From DAOTTI01 sp034437795 (GTDB taxonomy: Bacteria > Chloroflexota > UBA11872 > UBA12225): a stretch of 45,689 nucleotides of DNA. Made by a program: the position numbers and the translations under genes. The stretch lies in NCBI GenBank assembly GCA_034437795.1, contig DAOTTI010000025.1, positions 1-45,689 on the forward strand, read 5' to 3'. A model generated the notes under the pieces. The model was not told where the DNA came from and searched no databases. It saw only the letters and a list, made by a program, of their open reading frames with translations. Of this stretch, positions 22,912 through 31,867 are shown piece after piece. Positions within the stretch are counted from its first letter, which is position 1. Every line of letters starts with the position of its first letter.

Positions 22912-25881
22912 GTGGCGCTGATCCCATTTCCGAGCCGCGCCCCGGGAACGGGAAGGCAGGGGATGGCCTCCCCGTTACCGCTCTCCGCCCTCGCGCCTGG
23001 CGCCCTGGCCCGCCTCATCCGCGACGCCCTGCGCCACCTCTACGATCCGGTGTATCTGGAGACCCACGCGCTGGCGCCCTACGCGCAGGTGGATGGGAGC
23101 GGCCCCGCCTCGCTTGCGTCGGCTCACGGCCGGCCTACCGCCCGTGCGAGTGCCGGCGGCGCGGCGCCGGCACTCGCTCTGCCCCGCGCGAACCCGTCCG
23201 TCCCCATCAGCGCCGGCGCCGCCCTCCGGCGTGACCTGCTGGATGCCATCGCTGCCCTGGAGCCGGCCCTGCCGGCCGCGGCTGGGCCCGGCGCCGGCGG
23301 AGGCGAGCGGGTGCGCCGCCGCCACCGGCTGCTCGTCCTCCGGTACGTGGAAGGGCTCGACATTCCGGCCATCTGCCGGCAGCTCGCCATTAGCCGGCGC
23401 GAATACGAGCGCGAGCACAAGCAGGGCATCGACGCCATCGCCGCCCTGCTGCGCCGGCGCTGGGAGGAACCCCGCGCACCGGAGGCAGAAGGCCGCGCAC
23501 CGCTCCCCCCGCCGAGCGTTGGCCAGGCCGCCGTGGGCCAGGGCCCTCCCCAGCATGGGGGCAGCCGCGCACCGGCAGATGTCCCGCCGGCCACGGCCGA
23601 GCGGGCCAGGGCTGCCGGCCTGCCGCTGCCGCTGACCAGCTTCGTCGGGCGGGAACGCGAGGCCGCCGAGGTGGCGCGCCTGTGAGGGCGCGCCCGACTG
23701 CTGACCCTCACCGGCCCGGCCGGCGTCGGCAAGACCCGCCTGGCGCTGCACGTCGCGCAGCGCCAGGCAGAGGCGTTCCCCGACGGGGTGGTCTTCGTCC
23801 CGCTGGCGCCCCTGGCCAGGGCCGATCAGGTGCTCCCCGCCATCGCCCGCGCCCTGGATGTGCGCGAGCCGGCCACGACCACCCTGCCGGACGCGGTGCT
23901 TGCCTTTCTTCGGGACAGGGCCATGCTCCTGGTGCTCGACAACTTTGAGCACGTGCTGGGGGCGGCGCCCCTGGTACGCGATCTGGTCGCCATGAGCGAG
24001 CGCCTGGCCGTGCTGGTCACCAGCCGCGCCGCCCTGCGGGTCTCGGGCGAGCAGGAGGTTCCCGTGCCCCCGCTCGCTGTCCCTCCAGCGCTGGAGACGG
24101 CGCCCACGGAGCAGCTTGCCGGCATCGAGGCCGTGCAGCTCTTTGTCGATCGCGTGCGGGCGATCGTCCCCGCCTTTATCCTGACGCCGGCCATCGCGCC
24201 GGCCGTGGCCGAAATCTGCCGCCGGCTGGACGGGCTGCCGCTGGCCATCGAGCTCGCCGCCGCGCGCGTCCGGCTCCTGCCGCCGCCCGTCCTGCTCAGC
24301 CGGCTGGAAGCGCCGGCGGCCGCGGCTTCGGGGGCCGCCTCCGGTACCTCCAGCGCCTTGGCCGGCGCAGAACACTGGGGCGCGCTGCGCTTGCTGGCCG
24401 GCGGCCCGCAGGACGTGCCGCCGCGCCACCAAACGCTTCAGGCGGCCATCGCCTGGAGCTACGGCTTGCTCGCGCCAGCGCAGCAGCGCCTGTTCCGCCG
24501 CCTGGCCGTATTCGCCGGCGGCTGCACCCTGGACGCTGCGGAAGCGGTGTGCGGGGAGCCGGACGACGACGCAGGGGCAGTGCTGAACGGGCTGGAGGCC
24601 CTGGCGGCGCAGTCCATGCTCCAGCAGCGGTCGCAGCCTGATGGCACCCCCCGCCTCGTCATGCTGGAGACCATCCGCGAGTACGCGCTGGAGCAGCTCG
24701 GAGCCAGCGGTGAGCTGGATGCCCTGCGCCGGCGACACGCCGCCTTCTACTTGACCCTCGCCAACACCGACGACGCGGCCCGCACGCCGGCCTGGTTCGA
24801 CGCCGTGGAGCGCGAGCAGGCCAACCTGCGAACGGCGATGCGGTGGTGCATGGCCCAGGGCAGCGGAGCGGGCGGCCCCTGCGCCGAATGGGGCCTGCTC
24901 ATCGGCGCCGCGCTGGCCCACCTGTGGGAGGTCCGCGGACATCTGACCGAGGGCCGGCGGGCGCTGGCCTGGCTCCTGGAGCAGCCGGCGCCGGAGGCAC
25001 CGTCCGCCACCTATTCCTGGGCCCGTGCCACCGTGCTGACCAAGGCCGGCCATCTCGCCTGGCGCCAGGGCGACTTCGCGGGGGCGCGGTCGCTCTATGA
25101 GGCGGGGCTGGCGCTCCGGCGCGCCACCAACCAGCAGGCCATGATCGCCTTCTCCCTGCAGAGCCTTGGCGCCCTGGCCTTTGAGCAAGGGGACCTCGGG
25201 ACCGCCCGCGCCTGCCATGAGGAGGCGCTCGCCCGCCGGCGCACGTGGGGCCGCCGCTATTTGTGCGCCTCGCTGACGCACCTGGGGCGTGTCGCCCAGG
25301 AGCAGGGCGACGACGCGACCGCCCGCGCCCTGCACCAGGAAGCCCTGGCCCTGGCCCGCCAGTACGGCGTGCGCCACATCGTCGCGGCCGCGCTCAACGA
25401 TCTCGGGCGCCTTGCCTGGCGCCAGGGCGACTTGGCCACCGCCCGTGCCCACCATGAAGAGGCGCTGGCCATCGCTCGCGCGCTCGGCGACCGGCGCGAG
25501 ACGGCGCTGGCCCTGGACGCGCTGGGACGCGTCGCTCACGCGCAGGGGGATACCGCTACCGCAGCCCGCCGGCATGCGGAGGCCCTGGCCGTGGCCGCCG
25601 ACTACGGCGACCGGCCACGTATGGCCTGGTGCCTGGAGGGACTGGCCGCCGTCGCCGCGGCGCGGGGCGACTGCGCGCGAGCGGCGCGCCTCTTCGGTGC
25701 GGCCGCGGCCGTGCGGGACGCCACCGGCGCGCCCCTGCCGCCCAGCCAGCGTTCCTGGCATGCCCGCCACCTCAGCGCCGCCCGCGCCGGCCTCGACCAG
25801 TCAGCGTTTGACGCGGCCTGGCGCGACGGCCAGGCGATGGCACTGGCCGAGGTGCTCGCCTACGCCCAGGACGGGGGCTAG
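22912..25881 (+). pseudogene. HTH-NTPase-TPR regulator interrupted by an in-frame TGA
   Basis: A single reading frame of 990 codons encodes a large AfsR/LuxR-like regulator, with one TGA at 23683-23685. Before the stop: a sigma-70 region-4-like HTH (RRHRLLVLRYVEGLDIPAICRQL, read as HRLLVLRYVEGLDI, near residue 145) and LTSFVGREREAAEVARL. Directly after it: RARLLTLTGPAGVGKTRLA (Walker A), LLVLDNFEHV (Walker B), the GLPLAIELAAARV motif of NB-ARC/AfsR ATPases, then about eight TPR units from about residue 690. The conserved order GRE...VARL-x-x-ARLLTLTGPxGVGKT shows the two parts were one protein. No ATG, GTG or TTG lies between the TGA and the P-loop, so a separately started downstream product would lose Walker A. 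Start GTG 22912 has AGGAGG at 5 nt. Either a recent nonsense mutation, a sequencing error, or readthrough. Confidence 0.8.
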
Positions 25882-25914
25882 CCTGGGTTCCTCACTTCCT
25901 CACGGCCCGCGAGG

Positions 25915-25975
25915 CGTTCCCTCTCCCTGTGGGAGTGCGGGGGCCTGCTCCGCGGGCGACGGTGAGGGCTCCGCT
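25915..25975. repeat. Dispersed palindrome with an internal insertion
   Basis: CCCTCTCCCTGTGGGAG is separated from its usual tail GGTGAGGGCTCC by about 25 extra GC-rich bases. A disrupted copy of the family. Confidence 0.6.
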
Positions 25976-26101
25976 CAGAAAGCAACCAAAGCTAAGTATC
26001 CGCTGGTATGTTCGCGCCGCCCTGTCCATCGATGCCCGGCCGTCCTGTCCCGCACGAACGTACCAGCACCTACTTAGGAAGACGTTTCGCTGGCGGAGCC
26101 T

Positions 26102-27184
26102 TCACCCAGACGGGAGCGAAGGCGGCGGGCTGCCCACCAGCAGCAATGGATCGATCGGCCGCCCATCCAGCCGGGCCTCGAAGTGCAGGTGCGGTCCCGT
26201 GGTGTAGCCGGTGAGCCCCACGTAGCCCAGCAGCTGTCCCTGCCGTACCTCCTCCCCGCGTCGCACGGCCAGACCATAGGCGCGATCGTCCAGGTGCGCG
26301 TAGATGCTCGCCAGGCGCTCGCTGTGGCGCACGACGACGACCGCGCCGTAAGAGGCCAGCCGGTTGTCCGGAGCGGCCAGGCCAGCGAACTCCACCTGTC
26401 CACCGGCGGCGGCGAGCACGGGGGCGTACAGCGGGGCGCCGATGTCGATCGCAAAGTGCGCTGGCTGGTACGGCGTCGCCTGGCCAAAGGCTGTCGTGAT
26501 CGTGCCAGCCACGGGCCATGACCAGATCGGATCAGGGCTCAGGCGGCGCGCGGCCACGGCCGCCTCCGACGAAAGCGCCAGCGGCTCCGGCGCTCCGGCC
26601 TCGAACGCGACTGTACCGGCAGGCAAGCGGTATTCCAGCGTCCGCTGCGGCCAGGGCGGATCGAGGGGCGGGGCAAGGAGAGCGGCGATGACGGCGGCCA
26701 GCGCGCTGCCGTGGCTGTGCAGGTCAGCGAGGCGCCGGCTCACACGGAGCGCCTGCGCCCGTGCCCTTCCCGCATCGCCGGCAAGCTGGTCCGCCTCCCG
26801 CCGCAGGCGCGCGATCTCGACGTCCAAGCCGTCCAGTCGTGAACGATCGGCCGGCGGCTCAGCGTCTCCGGCCAGCAGCGCCTCGCGCTCCGCCAGGTGG
26901 TCCGCCAGCAGCGCCTCCACCGCGTCCAGCCGCGCCAGGGTGCCCTGCTCTCGCGCGATCGCCGCCTCCAGCGTGGCCGCCAGGGTGCGCCGCTCCGCCA
27001 GCAGGGTCGCCAGGGCCGCGTGTTCCTGGCGGTAGGCGACCAGGGAACGAGCAGCCGGTAAGGCGGATGCGAGCAAGAAAGCCCCAACCCCCACCACAGC
27101 AAGAGCCGCCAGGCAGCGCCGGGTCACGGCCGGCAGCAAGCGGCCGACGGTGGCCAGGCCGCCGTCCGCCACTCGCCGGTCCAC
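26102..27184 (-). CDS. M23-family peptidase with a coiled-coil stalk
   Basis: A 360-residue membrane-anchored protein. A signal-anchor helix (about residues 24-46) is followed by a coiled coil (about 50-165, heptads such as LAERRTLAATLEAAIAREQG) and a C-terminal LytM/M23 zinc metallopeptidase domain (about 225-350). Metal and catalytic residues are His and Asp in HFAIDIG, His in SIYAHL, and the H-x-H of GPHLHFE. All are intact, so it is likely an active peptidoglycan endopeptidase rather than an EnvC-type activator. The start is GTG 27184, with GTG codons nearby as alternatives. It is convergent with the interrupted regulator. Cell-wall remodelling is the expected role. Confidence 0.9.
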   Translation of the reverse strand: MDRRVADGGLATVGRLLPAVTRRCLAALAVVGVGAFLLASALPAARSLVAYRQEHAALATLLAERRTLAATLEAAIAREQGTLARLDAVEALLADHLAEREALLAGDAEPPADRSRLDGLDVEIARLRREADQLAGDAGRARAQALRVSRRLADLHSHGSALAAVIAALLAPPLDPPWPQRTLEYRLPAGTVAFEAGAPEPLALSSEAAVAARRLSPDPIWSWPVAGTITTAFGQATPYQPAHFAIDIGAPLYAPVLAAAGGQVEFAGLAAPDNRLASYGAVVVVRHSERLASIYAHLDDRAYGLAVRRGEEVRQGQLLGYVGLTGYTTGPHLHFEARLDGRPIDPLLLVGSPPPSLPSG

Positions 27185-27390
27185 AGGTGCGTTGCCCGAA
27201 GAAGACTGCCTCGCGGGCAGCCCGCCGGAACCTACGACCGCAGCCGCCGCGGCAACAACAGTCTGGCAAACGGCGCCGGAGGACGCACGCCAGCGGGACT
27301 AGAGGGTCATGCCCGGCCGCGCCACTCCCGTCCGAAGTTCAAGGTTCAAGTCCGCCAGGAAGGCGCGCCAAAGTAATGGCGGCAGAAAAA

Positions 27391-27418
27391 GCAGGGCAGG
27401 GCCAAGGCCCTGCCCTGC
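27391..27418 (-). terminator. Intrinsic terminator for the small lipoprotein gene
   Basis: On the minus strand GCAGGGCAGGGC-CTTG-GCCCTGCCCTGC is followed immediately by TTTTTCTGCC, a textbook terminator. It lies about 70 bp past the lipoprotein stop, in the 305-bp gap 27185-27489. That gap also has a GGTTCAAG phrase duplication at 27339-27350. Confidence 0.85.
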
Positions 27419-27489
27419 TAGCCTGGGCTGATGTGCCGCCGGCGCCGCGCGCCATCGCGGGAAACCGGCGACACATCCCGCCGCCGGCG

Positions 27490-27699
27490 CTAGCGCAGCG
27501 GCGTCGGCGTCGGCGTTCGTGCAACAGGAGTGCCCGCAGTTGCGCCGCCCTGGCCAGTGGTGCCGCCAGTGGTACCGCCGTACGTGCCGCCGGTGGTGCC
27601 GGTGGTCCCACCGCCACCGCCGGCGCAGGCGGTCAGCGCCAGCAGGCCTCCCAGGATAAGCGCAAGAAACACCGAGGAGCGTCGCTTCGTCGTCTTCAT
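27490..27699 (-). CDS. Small Gly/Thr-rich lipoprotein
   Basis: A 69-residue lipoprotein. Basic start MKTTKRR, hydrophobic core FLALILGGLLAL, lipobox LTAC with the acylated Cys at residue 25. After it the mature part is low-complexity: Gly runs, TGTTGG-type repeats, and a TPTPTP tail. No globular domain is present. AAGGAGG lies about 14 nt before ATG 27699, which is rather distant. The dedicated terminator downstream supports a real, separately transcribed gene. Probably a surface-exposed spacer or stress-induced lipoprotein, function unknown. Confidence 0.8.
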   Translation of the reverse strand: MKTTKRRSSVFLALILGGLLALTACAGGGGGTTGTTGGTYGGTTGGTTGQGGATAGTPVARTPTPTPLR

Positions 27700-28147
27700 C
27701 GTGACGTGTGAAGCCTCCTTGCCATGGGGTTGTGCGTGTGATCTGCGGCTGGCAAGACGTCTATGCCCGCGGCGTCGCCGCTCCCGCCGCGCGGCCGCGT
27801 GTCAAGACACGCCTCCCTCCACCGGCCTCCTCCCGTCTCTGTCCGTGCAGCTCCCTTCGCCGTCGCGAAGGGGCAGCGCGGAACGACGGCGATGTCGCCG
27901 TGGCTCACTCTTCGTCCTGATCTCTTCCCCCTTCATCTGGCCTAGTGTTCTGAATGCGATGACGGGCCGCAAACGCAGACGTGTACTGCGCGCGACCGTA
28001 TTCCGGGCTGCAATATGTGTGCCGCCACAGGCGCTGAGCTGCAGCGGCATCGATCCTGCCTCGTAGGAAGCCGCCCCGGCCCGCCCGCCGGCGGGGAGAG
28101 CCCCAAGACAGGTTCTCGGGGAGGCCGGGGCCCACCGTCTCACCGGC
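27700..28147. other. Gene-free region upstream of the truncated transporter
   Basis: 448 bp with no supported gene. 27850-27910 resembles the GGAACGACGGCGATG repeat block at 44600, and TTCGCCGTCGCGAA (about 27857-27870) is a short palindrome. The left part should carry the lipoprotein promoter, but no clear boxes are visible. Confidence 0.4.
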
Positions 28148-29038
28148 ATGGCGACTGCGTCACACGGCCCCAGTCACGGCGAACGAGGCGCGACGGGGAT
28201 CGACCCGGGTCAACGGCTGATGGCTACGGCGCCACACGGCCCCAGTCGCGCCGAACGGCAGGTCGATCCGGCGGTGCGCCGGACGGCGATGGCCGCCGCG
28301 GCCGGCGCGACGGCGGTGTGGCTCGTCGTCTCACTGGAAAACCTGCTATTGCTCCTGGCCACGGCGCTGGTGCTGGCGGCCGGCCTGGCCCGCCTCACCG
28401 GCCGGCTGGAGGCCGCCGGCATGCCTCGCACCCTGGCCACCGGCACGGCTGGCGCCGCCGTGCTGGCCAGCGTCGCTGTCGCCGGCAGCGGCATCGCCAT
28501 CGCGGTGGTGGACCAATTCGGCGCCCTCCTCGAAAACGTGCCGTCCTACCGAAATTCGCTGCTGCAGGCCCTGCGCGAGATCCGCGAGCGGTGGCCGTTT
28601 CTGCCCCCGATCGACGCCTTCATTGCCGCCGCGACCCAGGAGCTGCTGGCGGCCGCCGGTGAGCGCGCGGCGCAGCCGCGGACCATCGCCCGCGCAGTCG
28701 CCGGCCTGGCCGGCGCGCTGGTCTCGGCGCTCTTCGTGCTGGTGGTGGCGCTCTACCTCCTGGCGGACCGCGAACGGATCCAGCGTTACGCGCTCTCGTT
28801 CGTGCCGGCGCAGCGCCGCGCTCACGCGGAGACGGTCCTCGCCCGAGCCAGTCGCCGGCTCGGTGGGTGGCTTGTCCGGCAGGCGGTGATCTCGGCCATC
28901 GTCAAGGACATCCAGAACGACGCAAGGCCCGCCACGATGGCCAGCGGCGCGCCGGTGTTGGCTGCACTCACTCGCATGCGCTCTTCCTCAGCGACGCCCC
29001 GCCTGCAACAGGCGTGCCACGCCGGCGAACCTGCCTGA
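28148..29038 (+). pseudogene. Truncated AI-2E-family transporter
   Basis: The first ~255 residues match the N-terminal half of AI-2E (TqsA/PerM-like) transporters. There are hydrophobic helices from about residue 49, a soluble central part (VPSYRNSLLQALREIRERWPF), and the helix ALVSALFVLVVALYLLADRERIQRY, then RRLGGWLVRQAVISAI. After this point the family normally has three or four more helices, including the VPYALLLALLAG-like region. Here the sequence switches at about 28905 to about 40 unrelated hydrophilic residues and stops. The start is duplicated: 28148 and 28220 both begin ATGGCNACNGCG...CACGGCCCCAGTC, 72 bp apart in frame. Probably a broken gene. A functional short form is less likely. 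Confidence 0.6.
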
Positions 29039-29124
29039 TCCACGACTGGCGATGGCCTCGCTGCAACGTGCCCACAAACCGCGCTCATCGGCGTCGCCTG
29101 ACCCACGACCGTCGATGGCCTCCC
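29033..29124. repeat. 29-bp direct repeat pair, 63-bp pitch
   Basis: GCCTGATCCACGACTGGCGA... at 29033-29061 and GCCTGACCCACGACCGTCGA... at 29096-29124 match at about 25 of 29 positions, with an unrelated 34-bp spacer. They lie at the ragged 3' end of the truncated transporter, in the gene-free stretch 29039-29361. Confidence 0.6.
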
Positions 29125-29361
29125 GCCTCTCTCCTTCGTCGTGCCCTGGGCGACCGGCATGGCCGGCGCGGGTGCGGGGCGTCGGGATGGCCGGTTGCTC
29201 ACCGGAACGAGCGGCCAGAACCGATTGAACGAGCCACACTGGCAGGGTGAGAATGGCCGCGCGATCGGCAGACGAGATACGGGCAGCGCTTGCCGAGCTC
29301 GACCGCAGGCGCTGGCGCGGGGGACAGTGCGCCGGGCGAGCACGCCGGGAGAGCAGGAAGG

Positions 29362-29433
29362 TGGGCCTGCCAGGATTCGAACCTGGGACCAGCTCCTTAT
29401 GAGGGAGTCGCTCTACCGCTGAGCTACAGGCCC
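29362..29433 (-). tRNA. tRNA with CAT anticodon, probable tRNA-Ile2
   Basis: Minus-strand cloverleaf: acceptor GGGCCTG/CAGGCCC, D-stem GCTC/GAGC, anticodon stem-loop ACTCC-CTCATAA-GGAGC, T-arm CCAGG-TTCGAAT-CCTGG, discriminator A, no encoded CCA. Unlike the other CAT tRNA in this window it has C4-G69 and C5-G68 pairs, features that TilS uses to tell tRNA-Ile2 from tRNA-Met in E. coli. I therefore favour tRNA-Ile(CAT), to be lysidinylated by the TilS encoded at 34805-35926. Confidence 0.85.
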
Positions 29434-29444
29434 GTGGCGTTCAA

Positions 29445-29450
29445 AGTATA
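29445..29450 (-). promoter_or_regulatory. -10 box for the CAT tRNA
   Basis: TATACT on the minus strand, 12 bp upstream of the tRNA 5' end, in otherwise GC-rich DNA. No good -35 is seen. Confidence 0.5.
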
Positions 29451-29599
29451 CCGGCGTGACCCGCCCTCACCCACTGCAGCAGCACCAGCAGTGTGCCGGC
29501 AAGGCGCGCCTGCAAAGGAGAGATCCGCCGTGTCGGCGGATCCGGAACGTTTGCACCTATCGAGGTTGTCCGAATGTCATCGAAACGTTAAGGCCATTA

Positions 29600-29608
29600 T
29601 GTTATAAT
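29600..29608 (+). promoter_or_regulatory. Extended -10 promoter of the Ser/Tyr-rich protein gene
   Basis: TGTTATAAT (29600-29608) is a perfect extended -10 (TGn-TATAAT) in an unusually AT-rich pocket. The gene start at 29750 implies a 5' leader of about 135 nt. No -35 is needed for an extended -10 and none is obvious. Confidence 0.65.
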
Positions 29609-29749
29609 TGAAACGGACCAGTGAGTGGTGCAGCCGACAACCCCGCCCCGCTTCTGGCCAGAAGAGGTTTGGGCGGTCAGCAGCCTAGCGGATGCACCAG
29701 CCGGCCAGTGCATGCACACGAACACGCGCTCAGCGGAGGTACGGGCACA

Positions 29750-30310
29750 GTGAGGCGGTCGCTTGTGGCGGTTAGCGGTTTTGTGGCATTGCTATTGACG
29801 CTGTTGCCGAACACCGTCGGTGCACAGTGTTACTCCTGTTCGTACAGCTCTAGTTCGTCTTCCTATGGCTCTAGCTCATCCGGCTGGTCCTACTCAGGAT
29901 CGAGCTCGTCGTCCAGCTATTCCCTGGGCGACGCCACCTATTCGACCACGCGCGGGCGTTATTCCGGCATGACGGGCTACGGCGACTCGTACTCCGGCAC
30001 GTGGCGTTCATCAAGCAGCGTGTACAGCGTCGGCAGCTATGACTACGGGTACACCCGAGGAAGTTACGATACGACATACTCGGGGCGATATCCATACACC
30101 TCGAGTGGCTCGTACTCTGGCTATTCGAGTGGCTATAGCCTTGGAGACTTCTACTACAGCAATGGCCGGTACACGACAGAGTCGGGGGACAGCATTACCA
30201 CGCGTTCTAGCGGCTACTGGATTGGCGATACGTACTACGGCACGACCAGCGTGAGCGACAACCGCGGGAATACGACCACGTCGCGGTTCAGGATCTACGA
30301 TCGGCCGTAA
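29750..30310 (+). CDS. Secreted Ser/Tyr/Gly-rich repeat protein
   Basis: A 186-residue exported protein. The start is GTG 29750, with GGAGG 10 nt upstream. An upstream GTG (29621) is rejected because it would bury the signal peptide. The signal is VRRSLVAVSGFVALLLTLLP with a likely cut at VGA/Q. The mature part begins QCYSCSY and is dominated by Ser, Tyr, Gly and Thr. It holds three copies of a motif Y-x-(L/I)-G-D-x-x-Y: YSLGDATYSTT, YSLGDFYYSNG and YWIGDTYYGTT. No known domain is recognised. Base composition is visibly lower in GC than its neighbours, and AGC/TCG/TAC codons dominate. Possibly an extracellular adhesive or matrix protein. That is inference only. Confidence 0.75.
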   Translation: MRRSLVAVSGFVALLLTLLPNTVGAQCYSCSYSSSSSSYGSSSSGWSYSGSSSSSSYSLGDATYSTTRGRYSGMTGYGDSYSGTWRSSSSVYSVGSYDYGYTRGSYDTTYSGRYPYTSSGSYSGYSSGYSLGDFYYSNGRYTTESGDSITTRSSGYWIGDTYYGTTSVSDNRGNTTTSRFRIYDRP

Positions 30311-30334
30311 CGGGCGTCTGCCATGAGCTTGAGA

Positions 30335-30364
30335 TTGACGGCTTGTGCGAAGCGGGGGTATGGG
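30335..30364 (+). promoter_or_regulatory. Weak promoter candidate for the Cys-rich gene
   Basis: TTGACG (30335-30340), an 18-bp spacer and TATGGG (30359-30364), about 130 bp before ATG 30496. Only a fair match. Confidence 0.3.
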
Positions 30365-30495
30365 TGTGAGGCTTTCCTGGCTCTCGGGGGCGTCACTCCA
30401 AGACCACCTCGACGGCTCCTGACCATCGATCTCAGCCCATTGTATCGCCGAACCGAAGTCCCAGCCTGGTCAGCCAGAGACGAAGGAGCAAGCGA

Positions 30496-31098
30496 ATGAC
30501 CCTGGTGACGGTGCAGGACCTGATCGCGCGAGGCTATGCCGTGCAGCAGCGCGTGACCTGCGACTTCTGCGACATGACGGTGGGCCTCGCGGAGAACTTC
30601 ATCTGCGGGTGTGAGGAGCCGATATGCCCGTTCTGCCCGCGGCGCCACTTGGCCGACTGGCTGGCCGGACGTGGCTGCGCGCACTGCGTGCTCTGGGAGA
30701 CCGACACCTCGGGCCTGGACATCTGGCCATTCGGCCCAGCGCCGGTGGACGAGCATCCGGTTGCCCTGCCGGTCCTGCCGGACGACCTGCTCGCGGTGCA
30801 GTGGCCCGAAGCGGTGCTGCGGGAAGCGTTCGGTGGCCTGTACTCGGTTGCGCACAGCTATGATCCGTCGGACTATGCGTGGGTGCGTGGGATCCTGGAG
30901 CAGATCGGCGCGCCCGTGGTGCTGACGGACTGGGAGCGTGGCGGCGATGGCGGCACCATGGCGTACACGCCGGAGCCGCTGCTGGCCCGCGCGCAGGCGG
31001 TGGCGGCGCTCGGCCGGCTGGAGAAGGGGTTCCGGCTGCTCACGCGCCTCCTCCGAGATGGGGCGGCGGACGGTGGATCAGGGTGGACGTGGCGATAA
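30496..31098 (+). CDS. Cys-rich zinc-ribbon-like protein of unknown function
   Basis: A 200-residue soluble protein starting at ATG 30496, with AAGGAG at 8 nt. Residues 20-65 are cysteine-rich: CDFCDM, then FICGCEEPICPFCPRRH, then GRGCAHCVLW. That gives eight or nine Cys plus His, enough for two zinc sites in a ribbon or RING-like arrangement. The rest contains DIWPFGPAPVDEHP, PEAVLREAFGGLYSVAHSYDPSDYAWVRGILEQIG and a helical C terminus, LLARAQAVAALGRLEKGF. I do not recognise the family. There is no signal peptide, so the metal-binding module acts in the cytoplasm. It follows the Ser/Tyr-rich gene by 185 bp but has its own probable promoter. Confidence 0.7.
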   Translation: MTLVTVQDLIARGYAVQQRVTCDFCDMTVGLAENFICGCEEPICPFCPRRHLADWLAGRGCAHCVLWETDTSGLDIWPFGPAPVDEHPVALPVLPDDLLAVQWPEAVLREAFGGLYSVAHSYDPSDYAWVRGILEQIGAPVVLTDWERGGDGGTMAYTPEPLLARAQAVAALGRLEKGFRLLTRLLRDGAADGGSGWTWR

Positions 31099-31867
31099 TC
31101 CCAGAGGCACACCCCGCATCAAGCTGGACAAGTGCCCACCGGCTGCGAGCGTAAGTAGGTGATCAGGGTTCCTGTGACACTTCCGCTCCTGGTGCAGGTG
31201 TTAACCCGGACTGTTCACGGCCAGCGACAGGTCCGCTCTCCCTGTGGGAGTGGGGGTAGGCGAAGCGGCAGCGCGGGAGCGTGCATTGTATTCCCCGCTC
31301 TCCCTGTGGGAGAGGGGTAGGGTGAGGGCTCCGCCTCGGGAATAATCGGTCATCCTCCGGAGCACCAGCGACGGATGGAAAGACCGGCTCTTTCCACATG
31401 GATCCGGGCTGACAGACTGCGGGCTGTACCGTTCGAGCCGGCGTGATTGGTTGGCGCCCCACCGGTACGGACCAGGCCACGGTTCATAGGCGTGCGAACG
31501 GCGTACAAACTCTGCGCCCCGAGCGGCTGCCCGACGCGTGGCAACGGCACCCTCGACTTCGACAATAGCTCGGTGGCGCTGCTCCGGCGTGCCTGCCAAT
31601 GGCACCCATCTGGCGGAAGGACGACAGCGTTGTTCGGTCACGCCTTCAACGACAGCGCGACGAGTTTCGGCAACGGCGGACAGGATTGCAGCCGCAACGA
31701 CGCCGGCAAACGCGCAGTAAAGGTTGGGTGACTGCGTTGCGCCAGTCGGGGATCACACCCCGGGGCTGGAGCTGCGGCCGGGAACGGGCCCGCCGGCTCT
31801 GAGAGCCTAGACTGGCTCACCAGTTCCACAGATGTGGACCGGTCCGCTGGTTCTGAAGAGCGCCGGC
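31099..31867. other. Long gene-poor region with repeats
   Basis: 769 bp between the Cys-rich gene and the end of ftsH. 31233-31250 and 31295-31312 are exact copies of CCGCTCTCCCTGTGGGAG, 62 bp apart, the second with the tail GGTGAGGGCTCC. TGGAAAGA/TCTTTCCA (31376-31396) forms a small hairpin. GGAGCACCAGCG (31359) recurs at 34761. On the minus strand, 31560-31710 reads as coding-like sequence (for example VAETRRAVVEGV, then RHRAIVEVEGAVATRRA) but lacks a start and a family. It may be a gene remnant. Confidence 0.45.

Noticed and set aside
22975..25770. A 931-codon open frame on the minus strand across the regulator gene
   Set aside because: Its translation has no recognisable domain and is rich in Gln/Arg/Gly. 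The plus strand carries P-loop, Walker B and TPR motifs. Long antisense frames are expected in GC-rich coding DNA.
23788..25881. A separate downstream gene starting at GTG 23788
   Set aside because: It would begin after the Walker A motif, so a functional ATPase would lack its P-loop. The in-frame continuity with the upstream part supports one interrupted gene.
28822..29343. A minus-strand ORF overlapping the truncated transporter
   Set aside because: A short hydrophobic stretch (APLAIVAGLASFWMS) is suggestive, but there is no start context or family match and it overlaps recognisable AI-2E coding sequence.
31447..31731. A 94-codon plus-strand ORF in the 31-kb gap
   Set aside because: No motif, no Shine-Dalgarno, and the opposite strand looks more coding-like. 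Neither is convincing.
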